From NCBI GenBank assembly GCA_019828545.1, contig JACVRA010000054.1:875-64874 (forward strand): a DNA stretch of 64,000 bases, given 5' to 3'. Position 1 is the first letter of the stretch; every line of letters starts with the position of its first letter. A program made the position numbers and the translations under genes. This document shows, one piece after another, positions 32,992 to 44,642 of this stretch. The notes under the pieces were generated by a model. The model was not told the DNA's origin, searched no databases, and worked only from the letters and a program-made list of their open reading frames with translations. The DNA is from Paracamarosporium sp. OC-R06-R3. Its lineage: Eukaryota > Ascomycota > Dothideomycetes > Pleosporales > Didymosphaeriaceae.

Positions 32992-34110
32992 TTTCTTTCT
33001 ACGCTTAGAGATTATAATGATGAAAAATTTTTCTTGGTCTGATCAGAGTCAGTGATATCCTTCAAACTGTTTTCCTTCTTGATTTGATTTGATATGGTGC
33101 TTGTTGCGCTTTCCCAGTTAGCTAGAGTCTTCGGTTCACTTGATATGTATGTATGAAGTCTCGAAACTTGGTACTTGGGACGAGAGATGGCTTCTAGTGC
33201 TGAAATATACATTGACTGGAGAACAATCGCATAGTTTCATTTGCTCATGATATGGCCGAATTAGATGAAGAGCGGGGTATGACATTACGTAGATCCATTC
33301 CATATCGTCTTCGATCATGCGCTGCATGTAGTGTGCGAACTGTGTGAACGAAGTGAGTGTAGATAGGAGGCTGATTCGAATACAACCATGGGTAGACGGG
33401 TCGTTGCAGAATATGGGATACGTGCATGCGTTTCCGGTCCCCGCATAATAGCCTTGACGCTGATGGAGTAGCGTGTACTGGTTGATCTAAACATGCATGG
33501 GTCTCGCAGGGGCTGGTAAGAGCGAGGGGTTTTTTTTCTTTTGATAGTCCAGATACGGGGATTGAATTGTTTTGCGGGCGAGGAGTAAGGTACGTACGTT
33601 GTTTGTGACATCCTTTTTTTTTTTTTTTTTTTTTTGAAAATCGTGTTCTGACTGTGGTTTTGGCGAGATGTTTGGGAGAACTATGTACACGGGACGAGTA
33701 TTTTTGTTTACGGTGCGCGATTGGGCTGTTGGGAGGTTGTTGGAGCGGAGTCTGGGCTTCCTAGGCTTTATAGTGGTGGTGATGTGTTTTTTAGGCACAT
33801 GGGGTATGAAGAAGAGGGTTGACGTGGGCTTTGCTACATTGCTGGATTAGGGGTTCGCCAAAGGTTGTTCGTTGTATTCGTGCTACTGATGAAACTGGGG
33901 AAGGGGTGGAATGCGGTTGTTAGGTTGAATAAGGCACACGAAAAAGATTTTTGGAATAGTGCCTGAAGGCTTTAGAGATGCAATGGCTAGGGTGAATGAA
34001 GGGAGAATTCAGTCGAAGTGGCGCATTCGAAAACCTGTAGGTAGATTATGAAATTTCCTTCTGTCCGTTCTGTCTTATTACTAGCATAGTTTGGTTATCG
34101 CTGTTCTCCA
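32992..34110. other. Intergenic 1.1 kb with T22 tract
   Basis: An uninterrupted run of 22 T lies at 33614-33635. No gene supported. Confidence 0.6.
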
Positions 34111-34875
34111 ATGACACTGAGAGAAGGTGATTTTTTGCAAGTGATAAAATCTCGCCAAGAGGTTATGTTCTCTTTGAATGCAAGCATACTCGTGCAACAT
34201 AGAATTGTTGATTCACGCACTGATCAAGCTTTACACAGTCATCTTGAATGTCCATGTCAAGTTTGCCTTCATAATAATTGCGTACTATCGTCTTCTAGGA
34301 TATATTACCTCTTACTTATGCAACTAGCGCAACGTACCAATTTTTCTGCATCCAGAATGACAGACCCTCAGAAGGAGCACACATTGGCACCTGCAGATAT
34401 GCTCTTACAATGCCGTACTCACTCACTGCGTGCACTGTTCGAACCCCTGTACCACGACCTCTCTATCGGGGCATACCCGACAGTCCCACCCCCGCTACGC
34501 TCGCTCTGTCACACTGCACGTCAACACATACACGCAATATCGAGAAACATCGACAACATGATAAGAGCAGTAGCTTACGCACTCAGACTAATTTCTCTAG
34601 TGCAGACTGAGCATTTGGACATAAAGTTAGTAGCATGGCATGAGCTTCGTTCGCAACAGAGATTCCAGCCTTATTTAGAGCAGTTTGGAGGATGTCAGCT
34701 TTCGGTACCAGAATCCTCTATTGAATCAAGAGTTTTCGTTCTTTTGGGACTTCTGATTGATCCTCCCAAGGGGCACTTCACTTGGGTGGAAGTACCGAAC
34801 GGGTGGAGGATATTAGAGGATGATCACGGAAGTGTTGGAAGGGTATTTTACGAGATTTCAAAAATTGTTTTGTAG
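34111..34875 (+). CDS. Hypothetical protein
   Basis: Open frame of 254 aa from the first ATG. A shorter product of about 173 aa would start at MTDPQKEHTLAPADM (34354). No domain recognised. The second half reads like real protein (regular helices, HSLRALFEPLYHDLSIGAYP and a C-terminal GHFTWVEVPNGW), the first part less so. It may be a lineage-specific gene or a chance frame. Confidence 0.4.
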   Translation: MTLREGDFLQVIKSRQEVMFSLNASILVQHRIVDSRTDQALHSHLECPCQVCLHNNCVLSSSRIYYLLLMQLAQRTNFSASRMTDPQKEHTLAPADMLLQCRTHSLRALFEPLYHDLSIGAYPTVPPPLRSLCHTARQHIHAISRNIDNMIRAVAYALRLISLVQTEHLDIKLVAWHELRSQQRFQPYLEQFGGCQLSVPESSIESRVFVLLGLLIDPPKGHFTWVEVPNGWRILEDDHGSVGRVFYEISKIVL

Positions 34876-35749
34876 GTCAAGATACTTTTGGTATAGGCCC
34901 AGTCGGACTATCTTGATACGTGAAAGCGATACTGTGTGTAGGGCTTCACGCCAGGACTTTTGATTTGTTGTTTTGCCTTTGTTGGGGGAGAACCAAGATG
35001 GATTCTAGCATCTGAAGATTGACTGGGAGGAACCGGGCTGCACTAGTTGTCTTTGAACCGTGTCTCACATGCTTCTGTATTCACCGGCCAATGGAATTGA
35101 CTGTTTTGTCACAGGGCACAGCATCCATACTGTAATGTTCTTTCAAGACAAGAATTCCAACAAGCTCCAGTTAAATCAAAGCTTCACATGGAAAGAAACA
35201 ACAACACAAGAGATGAAAGCTGTATCGGCGCGAGAATCTCCAAAAAAACATGCCTCATCAATCCAGACTAGCATGACGCACTAGACACGATAAGGGTCAC
35301 TGGAGCTGGTTTTCAACAAATCTAAGGAAAGAAAAACACCACACAAAGAATATATAATGCTTTTCATTCGCCTACTACCCCGCAGTATGGAGGTGATGAG
35401 CCATAACGAAAATGTTGAGCCTATCAAGACCCGCTGGAGCTCGCTATATAGACACGCACCCCGCAGACAAACGGAGGTGACACTGACCCTACACTTCATC
35501 AAGAGACTCAGCAAATCTCGAGCCTAAAACTGCGAACTTCTATTGTAGAACTCCCTTCTGCTTTCACTCCTGCCTCAGCTTGAGCCTAGCCAGCTCCTGC
35601 ATCTCCATATAAACCCCGTGCTCAAGGCCCGTTGAACTTGTATCCACCCTTCCATCCTCGATAAACCAGAACCTCAACGAACAAGCAAGGCGGGTCATCC
35701 AAGCATTTCCGTGACTGTGCACCAATTAATCAAGCTAACACCACCCCAG
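34876..35749. other. Intergenic 0.9 kb
   Basis: No supported gene or repeat. Confidence 0.45.
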
Positions 35750-36430
35750 ATGCCAGCACCGTTTCCCGTGCCCCCAGCGCCCAGCGGCCCCAGCGGCCCC
35801 AGCGCCCCCAGCACCCCGCTCAAAGACAACTGCGCCTATCAGCGTCCCGAAGAGCTCCTTGTCTACTTCCACCCGCACCCCCTCAAAGCAACCAACAAGA
35901 AACACATCAACACCATCATGTCCGCGCTCACGCCCGGTGCCGCACACGTCCACACGGGCCTGTACATCCAAACCGAGAGGTCATTCTTCCACCCGCTAGG
36001 CTTCAAATCGCCCTTCACTGCTGCACGCCACGGCAAGATAAACAAGTGGCGCTTGTTGAGTGTGCGCACGTGGGACGAGCTAGCGGACGAGTGCATGAAG
36101 AAAGGGTTTGTGCGGGCGACAGTGCGGGATGTGGACGGGCAGAATGTGAAGTGTGAAGTCATCATGGTTAAGAGGGGCACGAAGGTGCCCAAGGAGGTGT
36201 TCAAGATGAAGTTTTGGAGGGAGCCGGTGACGTGGGTTTTAGCGAGGTTGTTGGTGTTGGTTGATGGGTGGGAGAAGAGTCTGGAGGAGAAGGAGCGGAA
36301 GGTGGCGGAGAAGGAGAAGGAGAAGGAAATGAGGAAGAAGGTGGTGTTGTTGGATGAGAAGAACTCGGGGGTCGAGGAGGTGGAGTGGATGTCTGAGGAG
36401 GATGAGAAGGATGTGAAGAGCTGGGTGTAG
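35750..36430 (+). CDS. Hypothetical protein with Pro/Ser/Gly repeat and K/E coiled coil
   Basis: 226 aa from the ATG at 35750; the frame is open above without ATG. The N-terminus carries a short repeat PSGPSGPSAPS encoded by tandem ccccagcgg units. A compact middle follows (ELLVYFHPHP, TGLYIQTERSFFHPLGF, NKWRLLSVRTWDELADECM). The C-terminus is a lysine/glutamate helix (KERKVAEKEKEKEMRKK) and an acidic tail. I do not recognise the fold. Codon regularity suggests a real gene; function unknown. Confidence 0.6.
   Translation: MPAPFPVPPAPSGPSGPSAPSTPLKDNCAYQRPEELLVYFHPHPLKATNKKHINTIMSALTPGAAHVHTGLYIQTERSFFHPLGFKSPFTAARHGKINKWRLLSVRTWDELADECMKKGFVRATVRDVDGQNVKCEVIMVKRGTKVPKEVFKMKFWREPVTWVLARLLVLVDGWEKSLEEKERKVAEKEKEKEMRKKVVLLDEKNSGVEEVEWMSEEDEKDVKSWV
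35777..35818 (+). repeat. Coding 9-bp minisatellite
   Basis: Imperfect tandem units of ccccagcgg/ccccagcgc encode a Pro-Ser-Gly/Ala repeat inside the gene at 35750-36430. Confidence 0.7.
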
Positions 36431-37157
36431 AGTATACCAGGCTGGTTGACCCTTTTACTAGGGATCTCTAAGGTAACATCTGAGTATTACGGTTTCAAGG
36501 GTGGGAAGCTTGCTGGCGTTTGATTTGTCGTGTCTTTCCAAAGGTGTGTTGGATCTTAGTTTAGGAAAAAGGCTCGACATCAAATGATGAAACGCCTATG
36601 GATTATGAAATGGCGATTTGTGACGGATTGTTTTCGTGTCTTTCATCGAGTTAGGGCTGAATCAAACTATCTCTCTTTTCAATCTTCTTTTCCCTCTTCG
36701 CTATCGGTATTTATGGCATAACGACTTGTAACAATTTAAGCAGCAATGCCGCTGCACCGTCTTTTCCACTTGCGTACAACCGAGTCCGTAGATACCTACG
36801 CATTGCGCTAACGCTACGACGACGCGAACTCGGATGTTCGTATGAATGTCTTCAATTGCATCACACACCTGGGTCCGTGACATACAGATTGACAATGTCA
36901 TAATACTAAAAGGCCATTGAAGATGGATGACGTAAAGGAAGAGGTTTTGTTGAGCTTGCAGAAGCTGAAGGTTGGAAGCATCATCTTGTCAAGGTATGCT
37001 ATATTCTCCCACACCTGGTAATCATGGTCAATACACTTACAAATGGACATATCCTTATTGTACACAAGATAAAATCCATCAACTCGGCATCACAACGTCC
37101 ACAAAATGAGGCCAAAGCCACAGCACAATCTTTTTTTTTTTGGGCAAACCACGTTCC
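36431..37157. other. Convergent intergenic
   Basis: About 730 bp between 3' ends. An 11-T tract is at 37131-37141. Nothing else is supported. Confidence 0.5.
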
Positions 37158-39482
37158 TTAATTCACACCCGCTAAACCCGGTAAATCTCTCATCTCTCTT
37201 TGCACGTCCGCCACCAAGCCTAGGAAATCTCTTTTCTCCGCTTCACTCGCAAACTCGATTCTCGCGCCTGTAACCATCTTCTTCTTATCGATGCCTTCAC
37301 CCCTCCCCTTCCCTTCCGCAATAACGCTATCTTTCCTCCCACTACCCTTGCCTTCTAGGGGCACACGCAATCCCTTCACTTTCACTTCACGGCCACCATC
37401 ATCCTTGACACGGATAGGCGTGTTAGAAGAGTTGAGGTAAAATGCTAAGTAGCCGTTGCGAAATTGCGGGCTGAAGTGGATGAGCGCGATGACGGCGAGA
37501 GTGTCGTTGTCTTCCCAGATACGCAGGTTTTCCATACCACACATTTGCTCCGCATAAGAGAAGGCACCAGAAAGGCCTTCGTGAATACGTAGGGTCTTAG
37601 AGGTGCGGTACGTGGCAAGGAGGGTTCGACCCATGAGTTCGTTTTGGAAAAGTGCTGCACCTGGGATTGCGTTAGCTTGATATTAGTATAATGACGCTAA
37701 AGAAGTAAGAACGTACTATGTGCGGATTCGAAGACGTAGTTGATCCAGGTCGTTTTCGCGGTCCTGAGTACGCGCTGCCCGTACTTCACATCGTGGAATT
37801 TGAGTTCGCATGGTACGGTGACGGACACTTTCTCAGGGCTGAAGTAGCTCGAGTAAGGAACATACATCTCACCGTCCAACATCTTGAGCTCTAGCCTCAC
37901 AGTATTGTCGTCACTGAACACCCATATTGAAGTCATCATGCGGATGTCGTGTTTCGCGTCGGCCATTGCCTCGCGCTTGCGCACTACCGCTATGCGACAC
38001 TCCTGGCAAGCCTCAACCATCTCGACATCGTGGGAACCCTCATCGGTCGACACTTTCTGCGCATACTCAACTGTAGTGCCGCGGCTGGGATAGAGTTAGT
38101 TGGACCAACATAGCTGTGGATTTGGTTCACGTGGTTAGGATAGCAGAATAAGAAATGTGTGGCTTACACATCGCATAAAATTGCCGCGTTCCGGAACGCC
38201 ACTTTCTCAAATTGTTCTTTTTGAACCAATGTCATGGAGCTCCGATGTAGCTGCTTAATCTCCGAACGCGCGGCTTGGGATTGTTGACCCAGGCTCAGGC
38301 CCGACATCAAAGAGGCGGTGTCGGCGCCAGCGTCGGTGTCAGGCAGGGGTGGGAGCGTCATCGCGGGTGGCGGGAGCATTGGCGAGAGCACCCCAGAGTC
38401 TGGTCTAGAGCGCGCCTCCCGTTCTGTCACCGACTTTGCGAGGCTGGGTGCTTTCGTGGAAGGCTGCCGAGACAAGTAAGCATGCCGGAGCGGGGTTTTG
38501 GAGTCATGGCTTGACTCTCCATCCGAAGATGCTATGCTACCAGAGTATCGCGATCCAGGGCCACCGAAACTAAATTCTGAGACGCGTTTGCGAGTTACCT
38601 GCGGTGAGGGCATCGTAGACCTAGGCGGCGAGGATGGTGTTGAAATCTCAGGGGAACCATGTGAGGGCGGCGGGGACTGGGGACGGATTGCTTTGGAATT
38701 TTGTCGTGGTGGAAAGAAGTCCGCTGCTGAATAGCGGTCTAGAGAAAGCTGTGATGTCTGCAACGGTTGACCTGATAGGGTATCTGGTGAGCTGGCCATG
38801 GTACTTGGTGTTGGTGGCAGGTGGGACCGGCTGGTAATGTCTTTGATGATACGGTTAGCTTCGTCCAACTGTTGACTGAGAGTGCGTGTCCGATGCTGGA
38901 TGCTGTCTACCTGTTCAGCTATCGGGTTGACGACGCTTTCGAGCTGGGATATTGATTTGCTAGGTCAGTTAGCAAAACTTGGGCGAGTAACGGCATGAAG
39001 CCGAGGTAGTACCTTTGCAATGCCCGCATCGTAAGGGTGATGGTGTTTGCATGCATTTGAAGCAGATAGCGCAGGTTCTGGAGGTTGCCTCCTTCTGTGG
39101 TCCACATCATGGTCTTGTACTGGGCAAGGACCATGTCGCTCCATGACCTTTCGACGACAAAACCGCCAGAATTGCGCGTTTTCTTGATGACCTGGTACTG
39201 GTCCAGCAGAGATTCCAGATCGTGGACTGCTCGCGAGCACGAGTTGACAATGGTGGCCATTCCATCCTGGGTCCTCGCATCTGCTTGCTTGAGCAGGCTG
39301 TCGTCGGATTCGGCGAAGAGAGCCTCGGCAAGCAGCTTCAGGGCTTTGGCGAGAGCGTTGATCTCGAGCTCGACGTCCTGGAACTCGACTGGCGCGTGGG
39401 TCCGACCCGCAGTGAAAGCCCGACCGACCTTCCAGGCTGTCTGGGACAGCATCAAAATGTCCCCGATGCTGGGGACCGTCAT
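37158..39482 (-). CDS. Orphan 710-aa protein with helical N-terminus and Ser/Pro-rich middle
   Basis: Four exons on the minus strand: 39482-39013, 38959-38168, 38084-37717, 37660-37158; introns of 53, 83 and 56 nt all join in frame. The N-terminus TVPSIGDILMLSQTAWKVGRAF resembles the helical module at the start of many fungal NACHT/ankyrin and signalling proteins, but no ATPase domain follows. Residues ~200-400 are Ser/Pro-rich and probably disordered (TPSSPPRSTMPSPQ). The C-terminal 300 aa contain beta-rich segments (YFSPEKVSVTVPCELKFHDV, ENLRIWEDNDTLAVIALIHF). No known domain name can be given. It is probably a conserved fungal scaffold or regulatory protein. Confidence 0.8.
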
Positions 39483-40237
39483 CCTGGCGGCCGGCGCTGC
39501 ATGAGCGGACTACGGCAGGACACGTGCAAGCTCGACAGGGGTGGCCCGCTAGAGGCTGGGGAAGTGCTGGGTCAGTTCGGTGATGGTCGAGAGCAGCGAG
39601 GAACGGCGGCGAGGCGCGATATACGTAGGTCCAAGATGCGTGGGGGCATGCGCATGGCAGCTGTCAAAGGCGCACGGAGTCTTGTCTGGGAGCCTTGGGG
39701 GGCGCGGGAGCCTGGGACGCTGGGGCAGGGCTGGTCGTCGGTCCATTCTGACGGTCAGGGTGCTCTCTGACCGATGCTTGAGGTCGCTCTCGAGAGATGG
39801 GGTCGGGCGCGGGCCGAGATATTGGACGACGGCACGTGGGGTTGGGAGGGGGCCGTTATTGGTGTTTTCCTGGGGCACTTGGCGGCTCCCGACTGTGGTG
39901 CTAGCGAACGAGCATGGTGGTCCTATTTGGCCGCACTTTGGGCCGCAGACAATCAAATACGAGCCGGGCTAACACGTAGTATACACTCTAGCAAAAGCCA
40001 CACGTCGTGCAGCATCCATTAAATTCCATGCAAGAAAGTACATGTCCGCAGCGGGCTCCACGTGTGGACGGCCCACGTCGAGGTGCTGCATGTGCACCAA
40101 AGGGGAGAATCCCACAGCCAAACCCGTCCTCCCTTCTATACATGATGCCAGTTGCGCCGGATTATAAAGGTACGGTAATATACAGCGGGCAACGCGTGGC
40201 CCTCGAAACCCAATACATGCAAGCCAATTCGTGACGG
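39483..40237. other. Intergenic, GC-rich
   Basis: Upstream of the 710-aa gene and downstream of Tom7. Long GC-rich frames on both strands are not convincing as genes. Confidence 0.5.
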
Positions 40238-40495
40238 TTACGCAAGAGGAGAGAAGAGTCTACGTTGCTGTCAGCCTTCACCGCTGCACGGCCCGGTGCG
40301 GCACTCACCGGATGAGCGACGGCTTTGGCTCGCTGCGAGAGTAGCCGAGATACAGGATCAGAGGGAGGTAGCCGTAGTGGATCGCCACGCGCGAGACGTC
40401 GATGATGCGGGCGATGCGCTCCTGGGGACCGTCAGTATGTGAATTGCTGGACGCTCGAGGGCGCGGACCTTGGATTCTTCTGAGAGCTGGAACAT
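40238..40495 (-). CDS. TOM7: Tom7, small subunit of the mitochondrial TOM complex
   Basis: A 53-aa gene in three tiny exons: 40495-40469, 40421-40309 and 40259-40238; introns of 47 and 49 nt. The product begins MFQLSEESK, continues [20 protein letters not shown] and a membrane segment, then [14 protein letters not shown] and ends LFSPLA. This is the full Tom7 pattern (single tail-anchored helix with GY-P and the KPSLIR motif). Tom7 modulates assembly and disassembly of the outer-membrane protein import pore. Length and ends match the family. It is transcribed divergently from SF3b49 across ~300 bp. Confidence 0.93.
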
Positions 40496-40800
40496 GGTGG
40501 GTGGTACGGAGAAGACGGTGAGCTAGATATGAGGCCTGGCGTTGGGATGCGGTGTGATGGGGGTTCCGGTTGATGGACGGTGAAAGCAATGCACTCCAAC
40601 ATGAAAGTTTCGCGGAGCTTGCGCACGTGCCGCCGCGTCTGCCAAGCCGCTATTTGCGGAGAGCTTCAATTTTCGAGCTCGACGACGGCGACAACAACAA
40701 CACAGCAACGAATCGCCACCTCGACCGTCGGCTTGCGCGCACATATAACGCATCCGTGTCTCTCAGTTGCTAATCGGCATATCACTGGTCCAGCTCCATC
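40496..40800. promoter_or_regulatory. Shared divergent promoter, TOM7/SF3b49
   Basis: Only 305 bp separate the two start codons on opposite strands, so both housekeeping genes must draw on this stretch. No element was assigned. Confidence 0.6.
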
Positions 40801-41758
40801 ATGGCAGGCCCTGCCGCGCGTCACTGGTAAGCATCGCAACTTCCGCATACGTCGCTCGCGCTTGCTAACTCTAGACAGGGAGCAGAACAAGGAAGCTACC
40901 GTCTACGTCGGCAACATTCACGAAGATGTCACGCAGCAGCTCCTGACAGAACTCATGAACCACCATGGCCGCGTGCGCACCATCAACATGCCAGTCGACC
41001 GCGTCAATGGCAAGCACCAGGGTTTCGGCTTCGTCGAGTTTGCGACCGAGAGCGATGCCGACTACGTCATCTCTATTCTCAACGGAACGCGCCTCTTCAA
41101 CACTGCGATACGCATGAATAAGGCTTCTGCAGACAAAGCGAAGAATGTCGAGGTCGGCGCCGAGCTGTTCATCGGCAATCTGGATGCTATGGTGGACGAG
41201 AGATCCCTATACGACACATTTCTGCGCTTCGGACAGCTTGTCAGCGCTCCTAAGATTGCGCGCGATGAGTTCAACATTTCCAAGGGCTATGGTTTCGTTT
41301 CATACGCCGACTTTGATGCTTCAGACACAGCCATTGCGAACATGCACGGCCAGTACATGATGAGCAAGCAGATATCGGTGCAATACGCGTACAAGAAAGA
41401 CGGGCAGGGAGCGCGGCACGGAGACGAGGCAGAACGTTTGCTCGCGAAACAGGCAAAAGCGCATGGTGTGGCCCCCGCTGTGCAGCCTCTTCCGGCCCAT
41501 CTCTTCCAGGCACCTCCACCACAGGCATCTGTAGGACCGCGCGGCGTTCCTGGCGCACCCGGCGGACCTTCAGGCTATGGAGGTCCCCCTCGCGGTCCAC
41601 CGCAAGCTCCACCTTCCCTCCCACCGCTTCCATCAGGGCTACCGGCGAGACCTCCTAGTGGCGCTCCACCCGCGAACTTTTACCCTCCACCGCCTGGATT
41701 TCCTGGGGGCGCTCCCCCGCCAGGTTTTGCACAACCTCCTCCGGGCTTCGGAAGATAA
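40801..41758 (+). CDS. Splicing factor 3b subunit 4 (SF3b49/Hsh49)
   Basis: Exons 40801-40826 and 40879-41758 (52-nt intron, GTAAGC/GACAG) give 301 aa starting MAGPAARHWEQNKEATVYVGN. Two RRM domains: RRM1 with VYVGNIHEDV (RNP2) and GFGFVEF (RNP1), and RRM2 with LFIGNLD and KGYGFVSY. The linker NKASADKAKNVEVGAELF is typical of SF3B4. The tail from ~215 is Pro/Gly-rich. It belongs to the SF3b part of U2 snRNP and contacts pre-mRNA near the branch site in the nucleus. Confidence 0.95.
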
Positions 41759-42266
41759 ATGTCCAACATCTGGGCATGCATGGAAATGGCGTTTTAGACT
41801 TCAACTAAATAAGATACCCAATCAGAAGAACAGTTTCAATCTCGATACACATGTGCTCTAGACTTCCGTGAGTCCCGCAACCCCTGCCGAGGCGCGCGTC
41901 AAGGATACTGCATGCGCTTCTGCATGTGATGGCATGTCACTTGTCACACGTGGACATTGTGCGAGTCAGTCTATTGGCGAGGAAGGATCGTCTTGGCGAC
42001 TGCATGCGGTGAAAATCATGGAGACGGGGTAATGCAGGGATCGCCGTATGCTGGAGAGTTGTGCATGCTTTGCAATAACGCATGCAGATTGTGGATAAAC
42101 GAGCAAGATCAAGCACCTAGTCGATCGCGTATCGCGTTTGAGAGAGCCTTTATCAGTCCGCACGCAAAGTGCATCGAAATGCTTAGAACAGCAAGAGCAT
42201 GTGAGAGTTTAAGATTAAACATTTCTTATTCGGGGTGCATCCAGCCCTAATCATTCTCATTTGTAA
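41759..42266. other. Convergent intergenic
   Basis: 3' space between SF3b49 (+) and the CoA-transferase gene (-). No further gene seen. Confidence 0.5.
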
Positions 42267-44003
42267 CTACAGCCACCCCAATGTTCTCAGCTCTTCCGTG
42301 CCGTACGGCACACTCGCTGACCCCCACTCAGTGGATACACCTTCAATATGTGTCACTGGCCTGAGGACTGATAGTCTCCTTCCGTCAAATGTACTCTTGT
42401 TGAAGGACTGGAACCAGCCGCTATCCTCTTCCAAATACTTTCCAAGAACCTTCTTCCACCCTTTCCACACCGTGATGAGAATATCCAGAACATGATGCGA
42501 TCCACGCATGCTCTGCCACTGGAATCTCTCTTGGCAATTTCGTACGACATCTACGGGATACAACCCCACGTCTTCCCTGAGAGCGTACGCATTGACACCA
42601 GTCAAGCTAGCATGTACCGAGTAGCACCCGCCTTTTGTCGCGCGCTCGCGCAGCGCAATCAGCGTACCCAACGCGCCTAGAACACCTGTCGACATATCGG
42701 AGATTGGTAGACTGGGAAGGACCGCCTCATGCGCGGGAAGGTTCTGTGTCAGTTCTAGAGCCTTGCCGGTTACGTAGGCGGAGCCGGCCGCAGCGTCGGC
42801 AATCTGCTGCCATCCTGGACGCTCGCGGTAATATCCATCGCGGCCGTAGCAGTTCTCAGAGACGTAAATGATGCCTTTGCCACGCTTGCCCGCCATCTCG
42901 AGCATCTCTTCGAGACCGAGGCCGAACTTCTTCATCTTGCCGAGACGGAAGCCTTGGACGAAGACATCGGCTTCTGCTAGTAAAGAAGATAGTTGAGCTC
43001 TATCTTCGGGCTTGCGAAGGTCTACAGTCGTTGTGCGCTTGCCGGCATTGAGGGTGAGTTGCAAAATATTGATGTCCGGGAGGTGTGGCGGATTAAATCT
43101 GATGACGTCCGCTCCGAGTGAAGTTAGGATAGTGCCAATCTGCGGTCCTGCGATGACTCGCGTCATCTCTACGATCTTGACACCAGATAAAGGCTTGAGA
43201 TCACCAGCTTTGAGCGGTGGGAACGCGACTGGACCCGTAGGAACAGCATGAGTCTGCTGCTCTACATCGACAAGCGGATGACTTGCTAACGCTTTTCCCA
43301 TCGTGCTTTCATTCCACTGCTTCGGAGTGAAACATATCGAGCCGCAGAAGCCGTTCATCAAGTTGTTCATCTCGAGTTCTGCAGGTAGAAATCTTTTAGT
43401 ATGCTCCGCAATAAGCGCTGCAGCCTCTTCATTCGATGCCACCTTGGTCTCCGGATCAATTCCAATAGAACGTAGAACTGGCTCTGCATCCATGCTGCCG
43501 TGCAGCGAATACCAAGTCTCTGGATCCTTGGTAGGATACAATCCCGTCGCGCGATACTTCAACGGTGTATCAACCCATCCGCGTTCCCAGTCCGGAACTA
43601 CTTTTTTCAACTCGCCTTTCCCAGCTAATGTAAGGACATCCTCTCCGCCCAGGTATGCTGTGGCAACGGCGCCGAACCAGAGCGTTGCGTGCGTGGTGTT
43701 AACGGTGATTTTGCGGTTCAGGTCTTCCGCGCCGCGGAGAGAGAGGATCTCGTTTGCGACAACACCGCACATGGCGTGGAGGGCTGCAGCAACAGATGTT
43801 GCTTTAATGGGACCAGGGATGGCGGGGTAATCCTCTCCCGTGAACTCGACTTTTGACAAGAGGGCTTCATCTTTGGTGAAGGTAGGGGTTTGAGACGCGA
43901 GCTGGCGGAAGATGCGCGCTGTGTCTTGGGGTACGGGTGTGAATGTTTTGTCGGTGTAAGTCCCTGGTCCGTAGATGTCTGGCGTACGGTTTGTCGAAGA
44001 CAT
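42267..44003 (-). CDS. Family III CoA-transferase (CaiB/BaiF-like), two-domain
   Basis: Single exon, 578 aa. The C-terminal half has the family signature: LSGVKIVEMTRVIAGPQIGTI, LGADVIRFNPP, LNAGKRTTTVDLRKPED, ADVFVQGFRLG and ISDMSTGVLGALGTLIALRERAT. The N-terminal ~240 residues (TSVAAALHAMCGVVANEI, HATLWFGAVATAYLGGED) look like a second, degenerate copy, as in fungal double-domain members. Such enzymes move CoA between carboxylic acids; CaiB does so for carnitine/butyrobetaine. It is divergent from a hydroxyacyl-CoA/carnitine-type dehydrogenase fusion, which supports a shared catabolic step. The true substrate is unknown. Confidence 0.88.
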   Translation of the reverse strand: MSSTNRTPDIYGPGTYTDKTFTPVPQDTARIFRQLASQTPTFTKDEALLSKVEFTGEDYPAIPGPIKATSVAAALHAMCGVVANEILSLRGAEDLNRKITVNTTHATLWFGAVATAYLGGEDVLTLAGKGELKKVVPDWERGWVDTPLKYRATGLYPTKDPETWYSLHGSMDAEPVLRSIGIDPETKVASNEEAAALIAEHTKRFLPAELEMNNLMNGFCGSICFTPKQWNESTMGKALASHPLVDVEQQTHAVPTGPVAFPPLKAGDLKPLSGVKIVEMTRVIAGPQIGTILTSLGADVIRFNPPHLPDINILQLTLNAGKRTTTVDLRKPEDRAQLSSLLAEADVFVQGFRLGKMKKFGLGLEEMLEMAGKRGKGIIYVSENCYGRDGYYRERPGWQQIADAAAGSAYVTGKALELTQNLPAHEAVLPSLPISDMSTGVLGALGTLIALRERATKGGCYSVHASLTGVNAYALREDVGLYPVDVVRNCQERFQWQSMRGSHHVLDILITVWKGWKKVLGKYLEEDSGWFQSFNKSTFDGRRLSVLRPVTHIEGVSTEWGSASVPYGTEELRTLGWL

Positions 44004-44642
44004 GTTGAATTGAAAGGAAGATACTCAAATCGGTATGAGCTGTAAAAGTGGAATCCGTGGTGAAGAGATGATCATGGAATCGTCCTCGGAGGCTTGCTTT
44101 AGTATCTCGATCTCAGACCCATTAACAGCAAACATTTCTTCACCAGATAGAGATGTGCAACGTCATCTTCTAACCTCGGCGGTCTCAGAATGAAGCGAGG
44201 TACGATCAGTAAAGCGTCTTTAGACGCCGAAAAATTACCCACATGCGTTGCAGCACGAGCATTCCATACCAGCAGCACCTCGTACGAGGACAACGGTGCA
44301 GTAGGTGGATCCACAGTCCATGCAGGTACAGCTCTCTGGCCAATGAGCGAACGCAAATGCCACGGTCTGCCACGTTTCGCGGCCCGAATAGTTTGCGAAT
44401 AGCTTCCCGGCCGATCTCTGCCGATTGCTTGGACACAGGAAACATCCGATGATGATGCACGCGTCGGAAAAAGCTTGGTGCAAAGATATTGAAGGGATAT
44501 TTTCTGGAGTATGCCTCGCCATCTTTTTCGGTCTGTATAAGAGAGATGGGGAAGCGAAGGCGAAAACGTCCATAGCCAACAGAACATCCTTCCGAACACT
44601 CATTTACTTCGCTGCGTTTGTATACAACGTAACCAAAGAGAC
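44004..44642. promoter_or_regulatory. Divergent promoter of CoA-transferase and dehydrogenase fusion
   Basis: 639 bp between two opposite start codons. Small open frames inside are not convincing. A CTCGTACGAG palindrome is near 44279. Co-regulation of the two genes is inferred from layout only. Confidence 0.5.

Noticed and set aside
33614..33635. T22 tract as a mobile-element poly(A) tail
   Set aside because: No RT, target-site duplication or element body beside it; a simple slippage tract is enough.
36923..36999. Possible first exon MDDVKEEVLL... with GTATGC donor
   Set aside because: No second exon or domain could be found downstream before the convergent gene.
44099..44603. Open frames inside the divergent CoA-transferase/dehydrogenase promoter
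   Set aside because: Overlapping frames on both strands without motifs; the space is explained as a shared promoter.
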